Below are positions 1-7,301 of a DNA stretch of 64,000 nucleotides, in pieces (position 1 is the stretch's first letter; each line of letters starts with the position of its first letter). The DNA is from Pseudarthrobacter sp. NamB4 (GTDB taxonomy: Bacteria; Actinomycetota; Actinomycetes; Actinomycetales; Micrococcaceae): positions 88,064-152,063 of the forward strand of contig NZ_VAHM01000011.1 of the NCBI RefSeq assembly GCF_005796185.1, in the 5' to 3' direction. Under the pieces are notes generated by a model. That model saw only the letters and a program-made list of their open reading frames with translations, did not search any database and was not told where the DNA came from. The position numbers were made by a program, and so were the translations under genes.

Positions 1-600
1 TCCCTGGCGAGGGTCCGCGCCCGCCTGGAATCGCAGGATTTGGGCAAGGAACTGAGGTTCATGGCCGATATCCGCGAAGCAGTCCCGGCGGACATGCAGA
101 CGTTCTGGGACATGACCATCGCCGCCTACTGGGCCTGGTCCTGCTGGGACGCCCGCGAGGGCCAGTTCCACTCCGCACAGGGCGCCGGCGGTCTTGGCTA
201 TGGCTTCCCGGCCGCGATCGGAGCGGCGGTGGGACTGCAGACGCTCGGCAAGCCGGGCCGCGTGCTCGCGGTTTCGGGTGACGGCTCTTCCATGTACTCC
301 ATCTGCGAACTCGCCACCGCGAAACAGCACAACGTCCCGGTCACTTGGCTGATCGTGGACGACGGCGGTTACGGCATCCTGCGCGAATACATGGTGGGAG
401 CCTTCGGCAAGGCGACCGCCACGGAGCTCGCCCGGCCTGACTTCGTCAAACTCGCAGAAGCTTTTGGCGTGCCCGCCGCCCGCGTCGCGCCCGGGGATGT
501 AGGGGACGCGCTTAAGGCAGGCTTCGCCGCGGACGGGCCCAACGTCGTCGTGGTGGAAACCCTCCTCAAGATGTTCGCGCCCACCCACCTGGACCACTAA
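1..600 (+). CDS. Thiamine-diphosphate-dependent enzyme, C-terminal part (5' end outside window)
   Basis: The reading frame is open from base 1, so the gene begins upstream of the window. About 200 residues remain. They carry the C-terminal TPP-binding domain of the acetolactate synthase/benzoylformate decarboxylase superfamily: a glycine-rich stretch (QGAGGLGYGFPAAIGAA), the diphosphate/Mg-binding GDGSSMYS, and about 25 residues later VDDGGYGILREY, which fits the family GDG-x(25-30)-N motif. The position usually held by Asn reads Asp-Asp here. Substrate cannot be decided without the N-terminal part; benzoylformate decarboxylase-like and acetolactate synthase-like enzymes both fit. A strong terminator follows the stop codon. 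Confidence 0.85.
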   Translation, partial: SLARVRARLESQDLGKELRFMADIREAVPADMQTFWDMTIAAYWAWSCWDAREGQFHSAQGAGGLGYGFPAAIGAAVGLQTLGKPGRVLAVSGDGSSMYSICELATAKQHNVPVTWLIVDDGGYGILREYMVGAFGKATATELARPDFVKLAEAFGVPAARVAPGDVGDALKAGFAADGPNVVVVETLLKMFAPTHLDH

Positions 601-614
601 CAACAGCGGCCACG

Positions 615-647
615 AAAACCCGGCTCCCAAAAGGGGCCGGGTTTTTT
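615..647 (+). terminator. Rho-independent terminator of the TPP enzyme gene
   Basis: A 10-bp perfect stem (AAAACCCGGC at 615-624 pairing with GCCGGGTTTT at 636-645) with an 11-base loop and a T-run starts 14 bases after the stop codon. Confidence 0.85.
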
Positions 648-694
648 CGCGTGTGCAAGCAGGCAGCGCCCCGGGTCCAGCAGATAGTTTCCAC

Positions 695-729
695 AAGCAA
701 CCAATTGGAGGTATAGTTGCTTAAGGCAA
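695..729. promoter_or_regulatory. Candidate operator/promoter region of the MarR-MFS pair
   Basis: Two inverted elements overlap here: AAGCAAC (695-701) with GTTGCTT (716-722), and TTGC (717-720) with GCAA (726-729). They lie 22-56 bases before the marR start, where an autoregulating MarR protein normally binds. Binding is inferred from position and symmetry only. Confidence 0.4.
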
Positions 730-750
730 ACAAGTGAGGAGTTGGACACC

Positions 751-1242
751 ATGGCGGTAGCGCCGGATACGGCAGCCGATCTCGTCCACCAGATCTTCGA
801 CCTCCAGCGCGCCGTGCGGTGCGTAGCTACAGCCAGTGTGCGGGGCCACGAAACGGGTGTTGCCCTGCAGGGCGTGCTGCGGTTCGTAGGGGAGGGGGAG
901 TCCCGCGCCACCAGGCTTGCCGAGCGGCTGGGGGTTAGTGCCCCGGTTCTCAGCCGCCACCTCGCGGGCCTGCAGGAGCAGGGCTTCGTGGTCCGCCGGA
1001 AGGATCCCGACGACGGCCGGGCCCAGCCGGTAGGCCTCACCCCTTCCGGCGTGGAGGAGCTCCGGCAGATCGAGGAGCAGCGTGCAGCTGCCCTGCAGGA
1101 CTACCTGTGCGACTGGAGCGAAGAGGACGCCGGCAACACCGCGCGGACGTTGTACAAACTCACTGAATCACTGAAGAAATCAGTCCGGGCAACGGCGGCC
1201 GGCACCCCGACAACAGCGCTCAAGGAGCAGAAACATGGCTAG
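751..1242 (+). CDS. MarR-family transcriptional regulator
   Basis: A 163-residue winged-helix regulator. The recognition part reads RATRLAERLGVSAPVLSRH, followed by the wing KDPDDGRAQPVGLT, which is the typical MarR DxRxxxxxLT pattern. The ATG at 751 was chosen because GTGAGGAG sits nine bases ahead; an in-frame TTG at 742 would be too close to that site. The stop codon overlaps the start of the MFS gene by eight bases, so the two are translationally coupled. It probably represses the exporter and itself, with the ligand being an exported compound. Inverted repeats upstream are candidate operators. Confidence 0.9.
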   Translation: MAVAPDTAADLVHQIFDLQRAVRCVATASVRGHETGVALQGVLRFVGEGESRATRLAERLGVSAPVLSRHLAGLQEQGFVVRRKDPDDGRAQPVGLTPSGVEELRQIEEQRAAALQDYLCDWSEEDAGNTARTLYKLTESLKKSVRATAAGTPTTALKEQKHG

Positions 1243-2839
1243 CCAAACCGCCGCCGCAGCCGCCCCGGACGCGGCCCCTGAGATGTCCCACCGCCAGATC
1301 ATGGAAGCCCTCACCGGGCTGCTGGCAGCCTTCTTCACGGCCATCCTCAGCAGCACCATCGTGGCCAACGCACTGCCCACCATCATGGCCGATCTCCACG
1401 GAACGCAAACGGACTTCGCCTGGGTGATCACCGCCGCGCTGCTGGCCAACGCCGCCACCACCCCCATCTGGGGCAAGCTCGCCGACCTCTTCAACAAGAA
1501 GGTCCTGGTCCAGCTCAGCATTGTCATCTTCGTTGCCGGGTCCGTCATGGCCGGGCTTGCCGAAAGCATCGCGCTGCTGTTGGTGGCCCGCGTTATCCAA
1601 GGCGTGGCAATGGGCGGCCTCACAGCACTGGCGCAGGCCATCATCGGCACCATGATCTCGCCGCGCAACCGCGGCAAATACTCCGGTTACATGGGTGCCG
1701 TCATGGCAGTGGGCACCGCGGGCGGGCCGCTGCTGGGCGGATTCATCGTGGACAGCCCGTTCGGCTGGCGCTGGACGTTCTTCGTCTGCGTGCCGCTCGC
1801 CGTCGTCGCCCTGATCCTGCTGCAGGTCACCCTCAAAATCAGCCACGTCCGGCGGCCGGCCAGGATCGACTGGCTCGGCTCCATCCTGCTGACCTCCGGC
1901 GTGAGCCTGCTCCTCATCTGGGTCTCCTTCGCCGGCAACCCGGCCTACTACGACTGGGTCTCCTGGCAGTCCGCCCTGATGGTGGGCGGCGGTGTCCTCC
2001 TGCTGGCGCTGCTGGTGCTGGTGGAGTCCAAGGTTGAGCAGCCCATCATCCCGCTGAAGATCATCTCCGAACGCACCACCGCGCTGGCCATTCTCGCCTC
2101 CGTGGCCGTCGGGGTCGCGATGTTCGGTTCTTCCACCTTCCTCGGGCAGTACTTCCAGGTGGCCCGCGGGGCCACCCCTACGGAAGCCGGGCTCCTCACC
2201 CTCCCCATGATCGCCGGCAACCTGGCCGGGTCCGTGGCCTCCGGGCTCCTGATCACCCGCACCGGCAAGTGGAAGGGCTACCTGATTGCCGGGTCCATCC
2301 TGCTGATTAGCGGACTGGGACTTGCCGGCACGATGGACCACACCACCGAACTGTGGCACGCAGGTGTCTTCACCGCAGTCCTGGGCCTTGGTTTGGGCAT
2401 GCTGATGCAGAACCTGGTCCTGGCAGTGCAGAACACCGTCCGCGCCGCGGATATCGGAACTGCCAGCGCGTCCGTGGCCTTCTTCCGGTCGGTGGGCGGT
2501 GCCATCGGGGTCTCCGTGCTGGGTGCCATCCTTGCCAACCGGGTGAGTGCACTGGCCACCCAGGGGCTGTCGGCGGCCGGCATTCCGGTGCAGGGCGGAT
2601 CGGCGGGCTCCAGCATGGACCTTGCCCGCATGCCGGAGCCGGTGCGTGAGATCATGCGGGCAGCCTACGGCGACGCTACGGCCGAGGTCTTCCTGATCTC
2701 CGCGGTGGTGGCAGTGGTGGCGCTGGTCTCCGTGCTTTTCATCAAGGAGAAGCCGCTGCGGCGCACGGTGGACATCCGGCCTGAGCAGGCACCGGACCAG
2801 GAAAGCATGACGCCGGACCGGGCGCTTGCCCAAAAGTGA
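1235..2839 (+). CDS. MFS drug exporter, DHA2 (14-TMS) family
   Basis: A 534-residue integral membrane protein with hydrophobic segments consistent with 14 TMS, the layout of EmrB/QacA-type proton-driven multidrug exporters. Motif A appears as GKLADLFNKK between TM2 and TM3, and the antiporter motif C as AVGTAGGPLLGG in TM5. The C-terminal tail is short and polar. The start overlaps the end of the marR gene in another frame, so both are one operon. Substrate is unknown; exporters under MarR control usually handle antibiotics, phenolics or other toxic compounds. Confidence 0.92.
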   Translation: MASQTAAAAAPDAAPEMSHRQIMEALTGLLAAFFTAILSSTIVANALPTIMADLHGTQTDFAWVITAALLANAATTPIWGKLADLFNKKVLVQLSIVIFVAGSVMAGLAESIALLLVARVIQGVAMGGLTALAQAIIGTMISPRNRGKYSGYMGAVMAVGTAGGPLLGGFIVDSPFGWRWTFFVCVPLAVVALILLQVTLKISHVRRPARIDWLGSILLTSGVSLLLIWVSFAGNPAYYDWVSWQSALMVGGGVLLLALLVLVESKVEQPIIPLKIISERTTALAILASVAVGVAMFGSSTFLGQYFQVARGATPTEAGLLTLPMIAGNLAGSVASGLLITRTGKWKGYLIAGSILLISGLGLAGTMDHTTELWHAGVFTAVLGLGLGMLMQNLVLAVQNTVRAADIGTASASVAFFRSVGGAIGVSVLGAILANRVSALATQGLSAAGIPVQGGSAGSSMDLARMPEPVREIMRAAYGDATAEVFLISAVVAVVALVSVLFIKEKPLRRTVDIRPEQAPDQESMTPDRALAQK

Positions 2840-2947
2840 CGCCGGTAGCATGTGGATCATGAAAAGCGGAAGAAACGTGGAAGGCAGCCTCGTGGCCCTC
2901 CGGTGCCAGCGACTGTCGCAAAACCCGACGGCGGTGCACAGCTGAGC

Positions 2948-3400
2948 GTGCACGATGGCCAGCGGATCGAGGTTCCAGTGCCCATGCGCTGGGGTGACAT
3001 GGACGCCTATGGCCACATCAACAACGTGCAGATCGTCAGGATGCTGGAGGAAGCCAGGATCGCCGCCTTCGGACCGCCCCGGGGTGCGGGACTGCCCGGC
3101 GTCGAACCGCAGGTTTCCCTGTTCAATGATGTCCCCGATGGCATCATGGCCCTGGTGGTGGACCACAAGATCCGCTACGTCAGGACCCTTGAATACCGCA
3201 ACGTGCCCGCCGTGGTGCAGGTGTGGATCGGTGCGGTCAAGGGGGCCAGCTTCGATATTCACTACCTGATCCAGGACCCGGTTACCCGGGAGGACTGCGT
3301 GAAGGCCAGCAGCCACCTGGCGTTCGTGGACGAAGCCACCGGCAGAGTCCAGCGGCTCACGCCCGTCCAAAAGGACCGGCTGGCCCCCTATAGGCACTAA
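2948..3400 (+). CDS. Acyl-CoA thioesterase, hot-dog fold (4HBT-type)
   Basis: The core motif RWGDMDAYGHINN with a following helix VRMLEEARIAAF is typical of single hot-dog thioesterases of the YbgC/FcbC class; the Asp of the motif is the expected catalytic residue. The frame is open back to a GTG at 2852 (182 aa). I prefer the GTG at 2948 (150 aa) because it gives the usual family length, because the extra N-terminus is low-complexity, and because a -10-like TAGCAT at 2846-2851 would place the transcript start downstream of 2852. The start remains uncertain. Substrate is unknown. Confidence 0.8.
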   Translation: MHDGQRIEVPVPMRWGDMDAYGHINNVQIVRMLEEARIAAFGPPRGAGLPGVEPQVSLFNDVPDGIMALVVDHKIRYVRTLEYRNVPAVVQVWIGAVKGASFDIHYLIQDPVTREDCVKASSHLAFVDEATGRVQRLTPVQKDRLAPYRH

Positions 3401-3465
3401 GCCCCTGTACAGGACAGACTGCACATACTGGACTGGAGCCACCACCACTACGAAGGGAAACCCGG

Positions 3466-3723
3466 ATGGCCAAGAACAGGACCCGCGTCGCGAGGAAGAA
3501 GAAGACCTGGAAGGAGATGTCGCCGTCGTCCAAGGCCGGCACCATCCTGGTGGGCATTGCCCAGGTGTCGCTGCTGGTGGCAGCACAGCGGGACATTTCC
3601 AAGCGGCCGGCCTCCCTCATCAACGGGCCCAAGGCCGCCTGGCGCGCCGCATCCTTCATCAACTTCATCGGTCCGATGGGGTACTTCATCTTTGGCCGCA
3701 AGCGCGGGACGGGAGCGCCGTAG
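3466..3723 (+). CDS. Small membrane protein resembling phospholipase D nuclease N-terminal (PLDc_N)-type proteins
   Basis: An 85-residue protein with a very basic N-terminus (KNRTRVARKKK), one hydrophobic segment around residues 25-40 and a second, FINFIGPMGYFIFGRKRG, that matches the second half of the PLDc_N membrane-anchor domain. Such stand-alone anchors are common in actinobacteria and have no defined function. GAAGGGA lies ahead of the ATG. It ends about 95 bases before mcrB but is probably a separate unit. Confidence 0.7.
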   Translation: MAKNRTRVARKKKTWKEMSPSSKAGTILVGIAQVSLLVAAQRDISKRPASLINGPKAAWRAASFINFIGPMGYFIFGRKRGTGAP

Positions 3724-3805
3724 CGCCACCCCGGGAGGCAGCCGGGGGCGGGCTCCGGGCACAGTGCAGCAGGGACGCTTGGAGCGGCCGCCCAGCTTGA
3801 CCCTG

Positions 3806-3811
3806 TAAATT
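3806..3811 (+). promoter_or_regulatory. Putative -10 box for leaderless mcrB transcript
   Basis: TAAATT lies seven bases before the mcrB ATG at 3819, and no ribosome binding site is present. This arrangement is typical of actinobacterial leaderless genes. No good -35 element was seen. Confidence 0.4.
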
Positions 3812-3818
3812 TGAGTCC

Positions 3819-6050
3819 ATGACCCCCGCCTCCACTGCTGCCATGACCCGCGCCCTCGGCATCTCACGGGAGATCGAAGATGCAGCGTGGTTTGTGCTGG
3901 GACCAGGGCTGTTGGGCAGGCCCTCCGCCCTGGACGGCAGGACCCTGACCTGGACGTCCGAGGCTGCGGCCGAGCTCCTGGAAAGGCTGGAACGGGGGAC
4001 GCCGGACCCCAAGGCGCCCATGATGACCAACCTTCGCCACAACCTCGAGGACGCCTCCCGGGAGGCGAAGCTGCTGGCGGTGGAGCTGCTCTTCCTGCAA
4101 TCCCTGCCCCTTGCCCATGAGGTGAAGTCACTGAAGGTCAAGCGTGCCCGTGTTGCAGAGGCTGCTTCCTGGCTTGAGCCTCCGCTTGAGCTGCCCGAGG
4201 AGCTGTATCAGGGCATGACGGACCACGGCGTCATACGCGACCGGACGGCGGAGTTCAACTGGACCATCTGGGACCACCTGAAATGGCTGTGCCGGTTCGT
4301 TCAGCACGTGGACCAGCATCCTCCCACAGTCATTTCAGCAGCACTGCAGGACCCGCTGAAATTCCACCGGCTGGCGGCCGCCACCCCCGCCGACCAGCCC
4401 GCCATCCGCCGCAGCATCGAGTTCCTTGCCTGGCCCAGCTACTTCGAGCCAGTGGTGGCCGATGTGGAACGGCAGGAAATCAGGGATGCCTTCGCTTCCC
4501 TGGTGGGCGGTGCCAAGGGGGACAGCGAAGAGGACATCACCGCGGACATCCACCGCATCCGCCTGCACCTGGATGAGCAGGCGGGCCAGCGCATCGACTG
4601 GTACGCGCGGCAGCTCGTCAGCCAATGGCGGAAGGTGGGCGACCCGGGGCACCGGGCCTGGCTGCTGCGGACCCATGGCGACAACACGGAACTGTTGACC
4701 GCCTGGCAGGCCGAGGAGAAGGTGACGCTCGACGTCGAACATCTCCGCCTGCTGGACCCGGGCGTGACGGCCGGCCTGGTGCAGCACGCGGTGGACGAGG
4801 ACTACAAGCATCTCGGGTACGTGGAGCGTGAGGACACCAAAACGGCGGTCTTTGCGTTCCTCACTGTCATGAAGCCCGGCGACCTGGTGCTGTACCAGCA
4901 CGCCGGGACAGTCCGCCTGGGCGGGGTGCTGGGCGAACCGGATTACAACGATGACAACCGGAGGCTGCGCCGCAAGGTGCGCTGGTTCGACGAGGGACAC
5001 GGCACCGCCAGCCTGCCCAGGCATGTCCAGCGGCAGCTTGCCACCGCCGGCATCGTGGTGGACGTGACCCGCGTGCTGCAGGCACTGCAGGCACTGCTTC
5101 CTCCCGAGGCGGAAACCGAGCCCGACGGCGACGCTGAAGCGGCCGCCGTCGTACCTCCCGTCCAGGAAGGTTTCCGCCCCCTGACCCGCGAATTTGCCGA
5201 CTCGCTGCACATGGAGCTGGAGCCGCTCCAGGAGATCGCAGGCCTGCTGGAGGAAAACCGGCAGTTGGTCCTCTACGGCCCGCCCGGCACCGGCAAGACC
5301 TACCTGGCCAAGCACCTCGCCGCGGAACTCGCGGATGACACCACCGACGAGCGCGTCAAGCTGGTGCAGTTCCACCCGTCCTACGCATACGAGGATTTCT
5401 TCGAGGGCTACCGGCCTGACAAGACGGATGACGGACAGGTGTCCTTCAAGCTGGTGGCCGGGCCTCTGCGGCGGCTCGCGGAGGAAGCCGCCAAGCCGGG
5501 CAACGAGAAGAAGCCGTACTTCCTCATCATCGACGAGATGAACCGCGCCAACCTGGCCAAGGTGTTCGGCGAGCTGTACTTCCTGCTGGAATACCGGGAT
5601 GACCGCATTTACCTGCAGTACAGCCCCAACGAGCCGTTCACGCTGCCGGACAACCTCTACATCATTGGCACCATGAACACGGCTGACCGCTCCATCGCCA
5701 TGATGGACGCCGCCATCCGGCGCCGGTTCTCCTTCATCGAACTGCACCCGCAGACCGAACCGGTGAAGGGCTCGCTGCTGCGGTTCCTGCAGGCCCGCCA
5801 GCTGGACGCCACCCCCGCATTGCTGCTGGACGCGCTGAACAGTGCCATCGACGAATGGGACCGCGACCTGATGATCGGCCCGTCCTACTTCATGAAGCCG
5901 GCAGCCCAGACCCCGGCCGGGCTGCGCCGCATCTGGAAGTACGAGCTGATGCCGCTGCTGGAGGAGCACTACCACGGCCAGCTCACCCGCGCCCAGCTGG
6001 AGGAGCGCTTCGGGCTGGACCAGCTGCTGGGACGCCTTGCAGGCCGCTGA
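3819..6050 (+). CDS. McrB-like AAA+ GTPase/ATPase subunit of a modification-dependent restriction system
   Basis: A 743-residue protein whose C-terminal third is an McrB-type AAA+ motor: Walker A GPPGTGKT (about residues 487-494), Walker B FLIIDEMNRAN (about 567-577) and the McrB signature MNTADRS (about 618) followed by the arginine-finger region AAIRRRF. In McrBC the motor powers translocation and recruits McrC to cleave DNA between modified sites. The N-terminal 460 residues do not resemble the E. coli McrB methylcytosine reader. Around residues 350-400 a segment (KPGDLVLYQHAG...RKVRWFDEG) resembles PUA/EVE-like modules fused to other restriction enzymes and may be the base reader (inference). 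The ATG fits a leaderless start. The 3' end overlaps mcrC. Confidence 0.88.
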   Translation: MTPASTAAMTRALGISREIEDAAWFVLGPGLLGRPSALDGRTLTWTSEAAAELLERLERGTPDPKAPMMTNLRHNLEDASREAKLLAVELLFLQSLPLAHEVKSLKVKRARVAEAASWLEPPLELPEELYQGMTDHGVIRDRTAEFNWTIWDHLKWLCRFVQHVDQHPPTVISAALQDPLKFHRLAAATPADQPAIRRSIEFLAWPSYFEPVVADVERQEIRDAFASLVGGAKGDSEEDITADIHRIRLHLDEQAGQRIDWYARQLVSQWRKVGDPGHRAWLLRTHGDNTELLTAWQAEEKVTLDVEHLRLLDPGVTAGLVQHAVDEDYKHLGYVEREDTKTAVFAFLTVMKPGDLVLYQHAGTVRLGGVLGEPDYNDDNRRLRRKVRWFDEGHGTASLPRHVQRQLATAGIVVDVTRVLQALQALLPPEAETEPDGDAEAAAVVPPVQEGFRPLTREFADSLHMELEPLQEIAGLLEENRQLVLYGPPGTGKTYLAKHLAAELADDTTDERVKLVQFHPSYAYEDFFEGYRPDKTDDGQVSFKLVAGPLRRLAEEAAKPGNEKKPYFLIIDEMNRANLAKVFGELYFLLEYRDDRIYLQYSPNEPFTLPDNLYIIGTMNTADRSIAMMDAAIRRRFSFIELHPQTEPVKGSLLRFLQARQLDATPALLLDALNSAIDEWDRDLMIGPSYFMKPAAQTPAGLRRIWKYELMPLLEEHYHGQLTRAQLEERFGLDQLLGRLAGR

Positions 6051-7272
6051 CCACGGAGCCCCTGTCCGGCACCTGGTGCTGGACGAGCTGTCCCGGGGGA
6101 TCGTGGAGCGGCTCGACCCGGCCAGCGCCTCCTTCCTTAATTCCAGCGGTCTGGCCAAAGCGTCGCCGATGGGCATGGGACTGTACCGCATCGAGCCTTT
6201 GGGCAAGGTGGGTTCGGTGCGCACTGCCACAGTGCAGCTTGACGTCCGACCCAAGGACCGGCTGGGGCTCAGCCGGATGCTGTTCCTGCTCAGCTACACG
6301 GGGGAGCAGGGGTTCCGCCCCGATACCGTCAGCGCAGTGGAGGACAGGGAGCTGTGGAGCGCGCTGGCGGAATCGCTGGCGCAGCTGGCTGAACGGGCCC
6401 TGGGCCGCGGCGTCTTGCAGGGCTACCTCACCGTGGATGAGTCGCTCCGGACGGTCAAGGGGCGGATCAGGATCTCGGACCAGATTTCCCGCCGCCCCGG
6501 CATGCTGGTGCCGCTGGAGGTTTCCTACGACGAGTTCACAGAGGACATCGCCGAAAACCGGATCCTGCGGGCTGCGCTGGAGCGGATGGGGCAGGTGCCG
6601 CGGGTGCGCCCGGAGGTGCTGAGCCGGCTGCGCCAACTTAAGGGAAAGCTCGACGGCGTTACGCGCCTTCCAGCCGGAGCTCCCCTGCCGCGGTGGACGG
6701 CCACCCGGATGAACATCCGCTACCACGCCGTGCTGCGCCTGGCGGAGCTGATCCTGCGCAACGCCTCGGCTGAGGCCGGAAAGGGCCCGCAGCAGACCGC
6801 CTCCTTCGTGGTGGACATGGCACAGGTCTTCGAAGACTTTGTGGGTGCCGCCCTGCGGGAGGCGATGGCAGCTTATCCGGGAGAGCTGAGGCTGCGGTAC
6901 GGCGCACTCCTCAGCGAGGCCGTCCATGAAGCCGACCGGCTCTCGGTCCGCCCGGATGCTGTGCACCTGCTGGGCGGGCGTCCAGTGGTGGTGTACAACG
7001 CAAAATACAAGGCCGCTACCGACCAAGGCGCGTCCCTGACGGCGGACCATTACCAAATGCTGGCCCACTGCACCGCGCTGGCTGTGCCCACCGCCTGGCT
7101 GGTCTACGCGGGGTCCGGCGAGATGAAACTCCGCCGCATCCTTAACACGGATATCGATGTTGTGGAGTTTCCCCTGGACCTGTCCCGGCCGCCGGCGGAA
7201 ATCCTGGACACAATCCGTGAACTGGCCCGGCAGTCCTGGGGCGAGCTCATCCGGCAGCATTCCGCCGGTTAG
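6037..7272 (+). CDS. McrC-like nuclease subunit with Asn at the expected catalytic Asp
   Basis: A 411-residue protein beginning at a TTG that overlaps the end of mcrB by 14 bases; no better start with a ribosome site was found (a GTG at 6076 is an alternative). The N-terminal half has the McrC-type beta-rich region (LRTVKGRIRISDQISRRPG, then DEFTEDIAENRILRAAL). The C-terminal half holds the PD-(D/E)xK nuclease region: RPDAV with Asp307, then VVVYNAKYK. Position 321, where E. coli McrC has Asp256 of its D-A-K motif, is Asn (codon AAC at 6997-6999), with Lys323 kept. From established work on McrC, loss of this Asp abolishes cleavage, so this subunit may be catalytically impaired or use another acid. 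Confidence 0.85.
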   Translation: MQAADHGAPVRHLVLDELSRGIVERLDPASASFLNSSGLAKASPMGMGLYRIEPLGKVGSVRTATVQLDVRPKDRLGLSRMLFLLSYTGEQGFRPDTVSAVEDRELWSALAESLAQLAERALGRGVLQGYLTVDESLRTVKGRIRISDQISRRPGMLVPLEVSYDEFTEDIAENRILRAALERMGQVPRVRPEVLSRLRQLKGKLDGVTRLPAGAPLPRWTATRMNIRYHAVLRLAELILRNASAEAGKGPQQTASFVVDMAQVFEDFVGAALREAMAAYPGELRLRYGALLSEAVHEADRLSVRPDAVHLLGGRPVVVYNAKYKAATDQGASLTADHYQMLAHCTALAVPTAWLVYAGSGEMKLRRILNTDIDVVEFPLDLSRPPAEILDTIRELARQSWGELIRQHSAG

Positions 7273-7301
7273 CTGGACCCACGCCGCCAGGGGGGTGGGG
7301 A

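Noticed and set aside
1220..3586. A 788-codon minus-strand frame spanning the MFS and thioesterase genes
   Set aside because: His/Gly/Gln-rich composition typical of antisense translation; the plus-strand genes are well supported.
4335..6254. A 639-codon minus-strand frame opposite mcrB
   Set aside because: Antisense shadow of a gene with complete McrB motifs.
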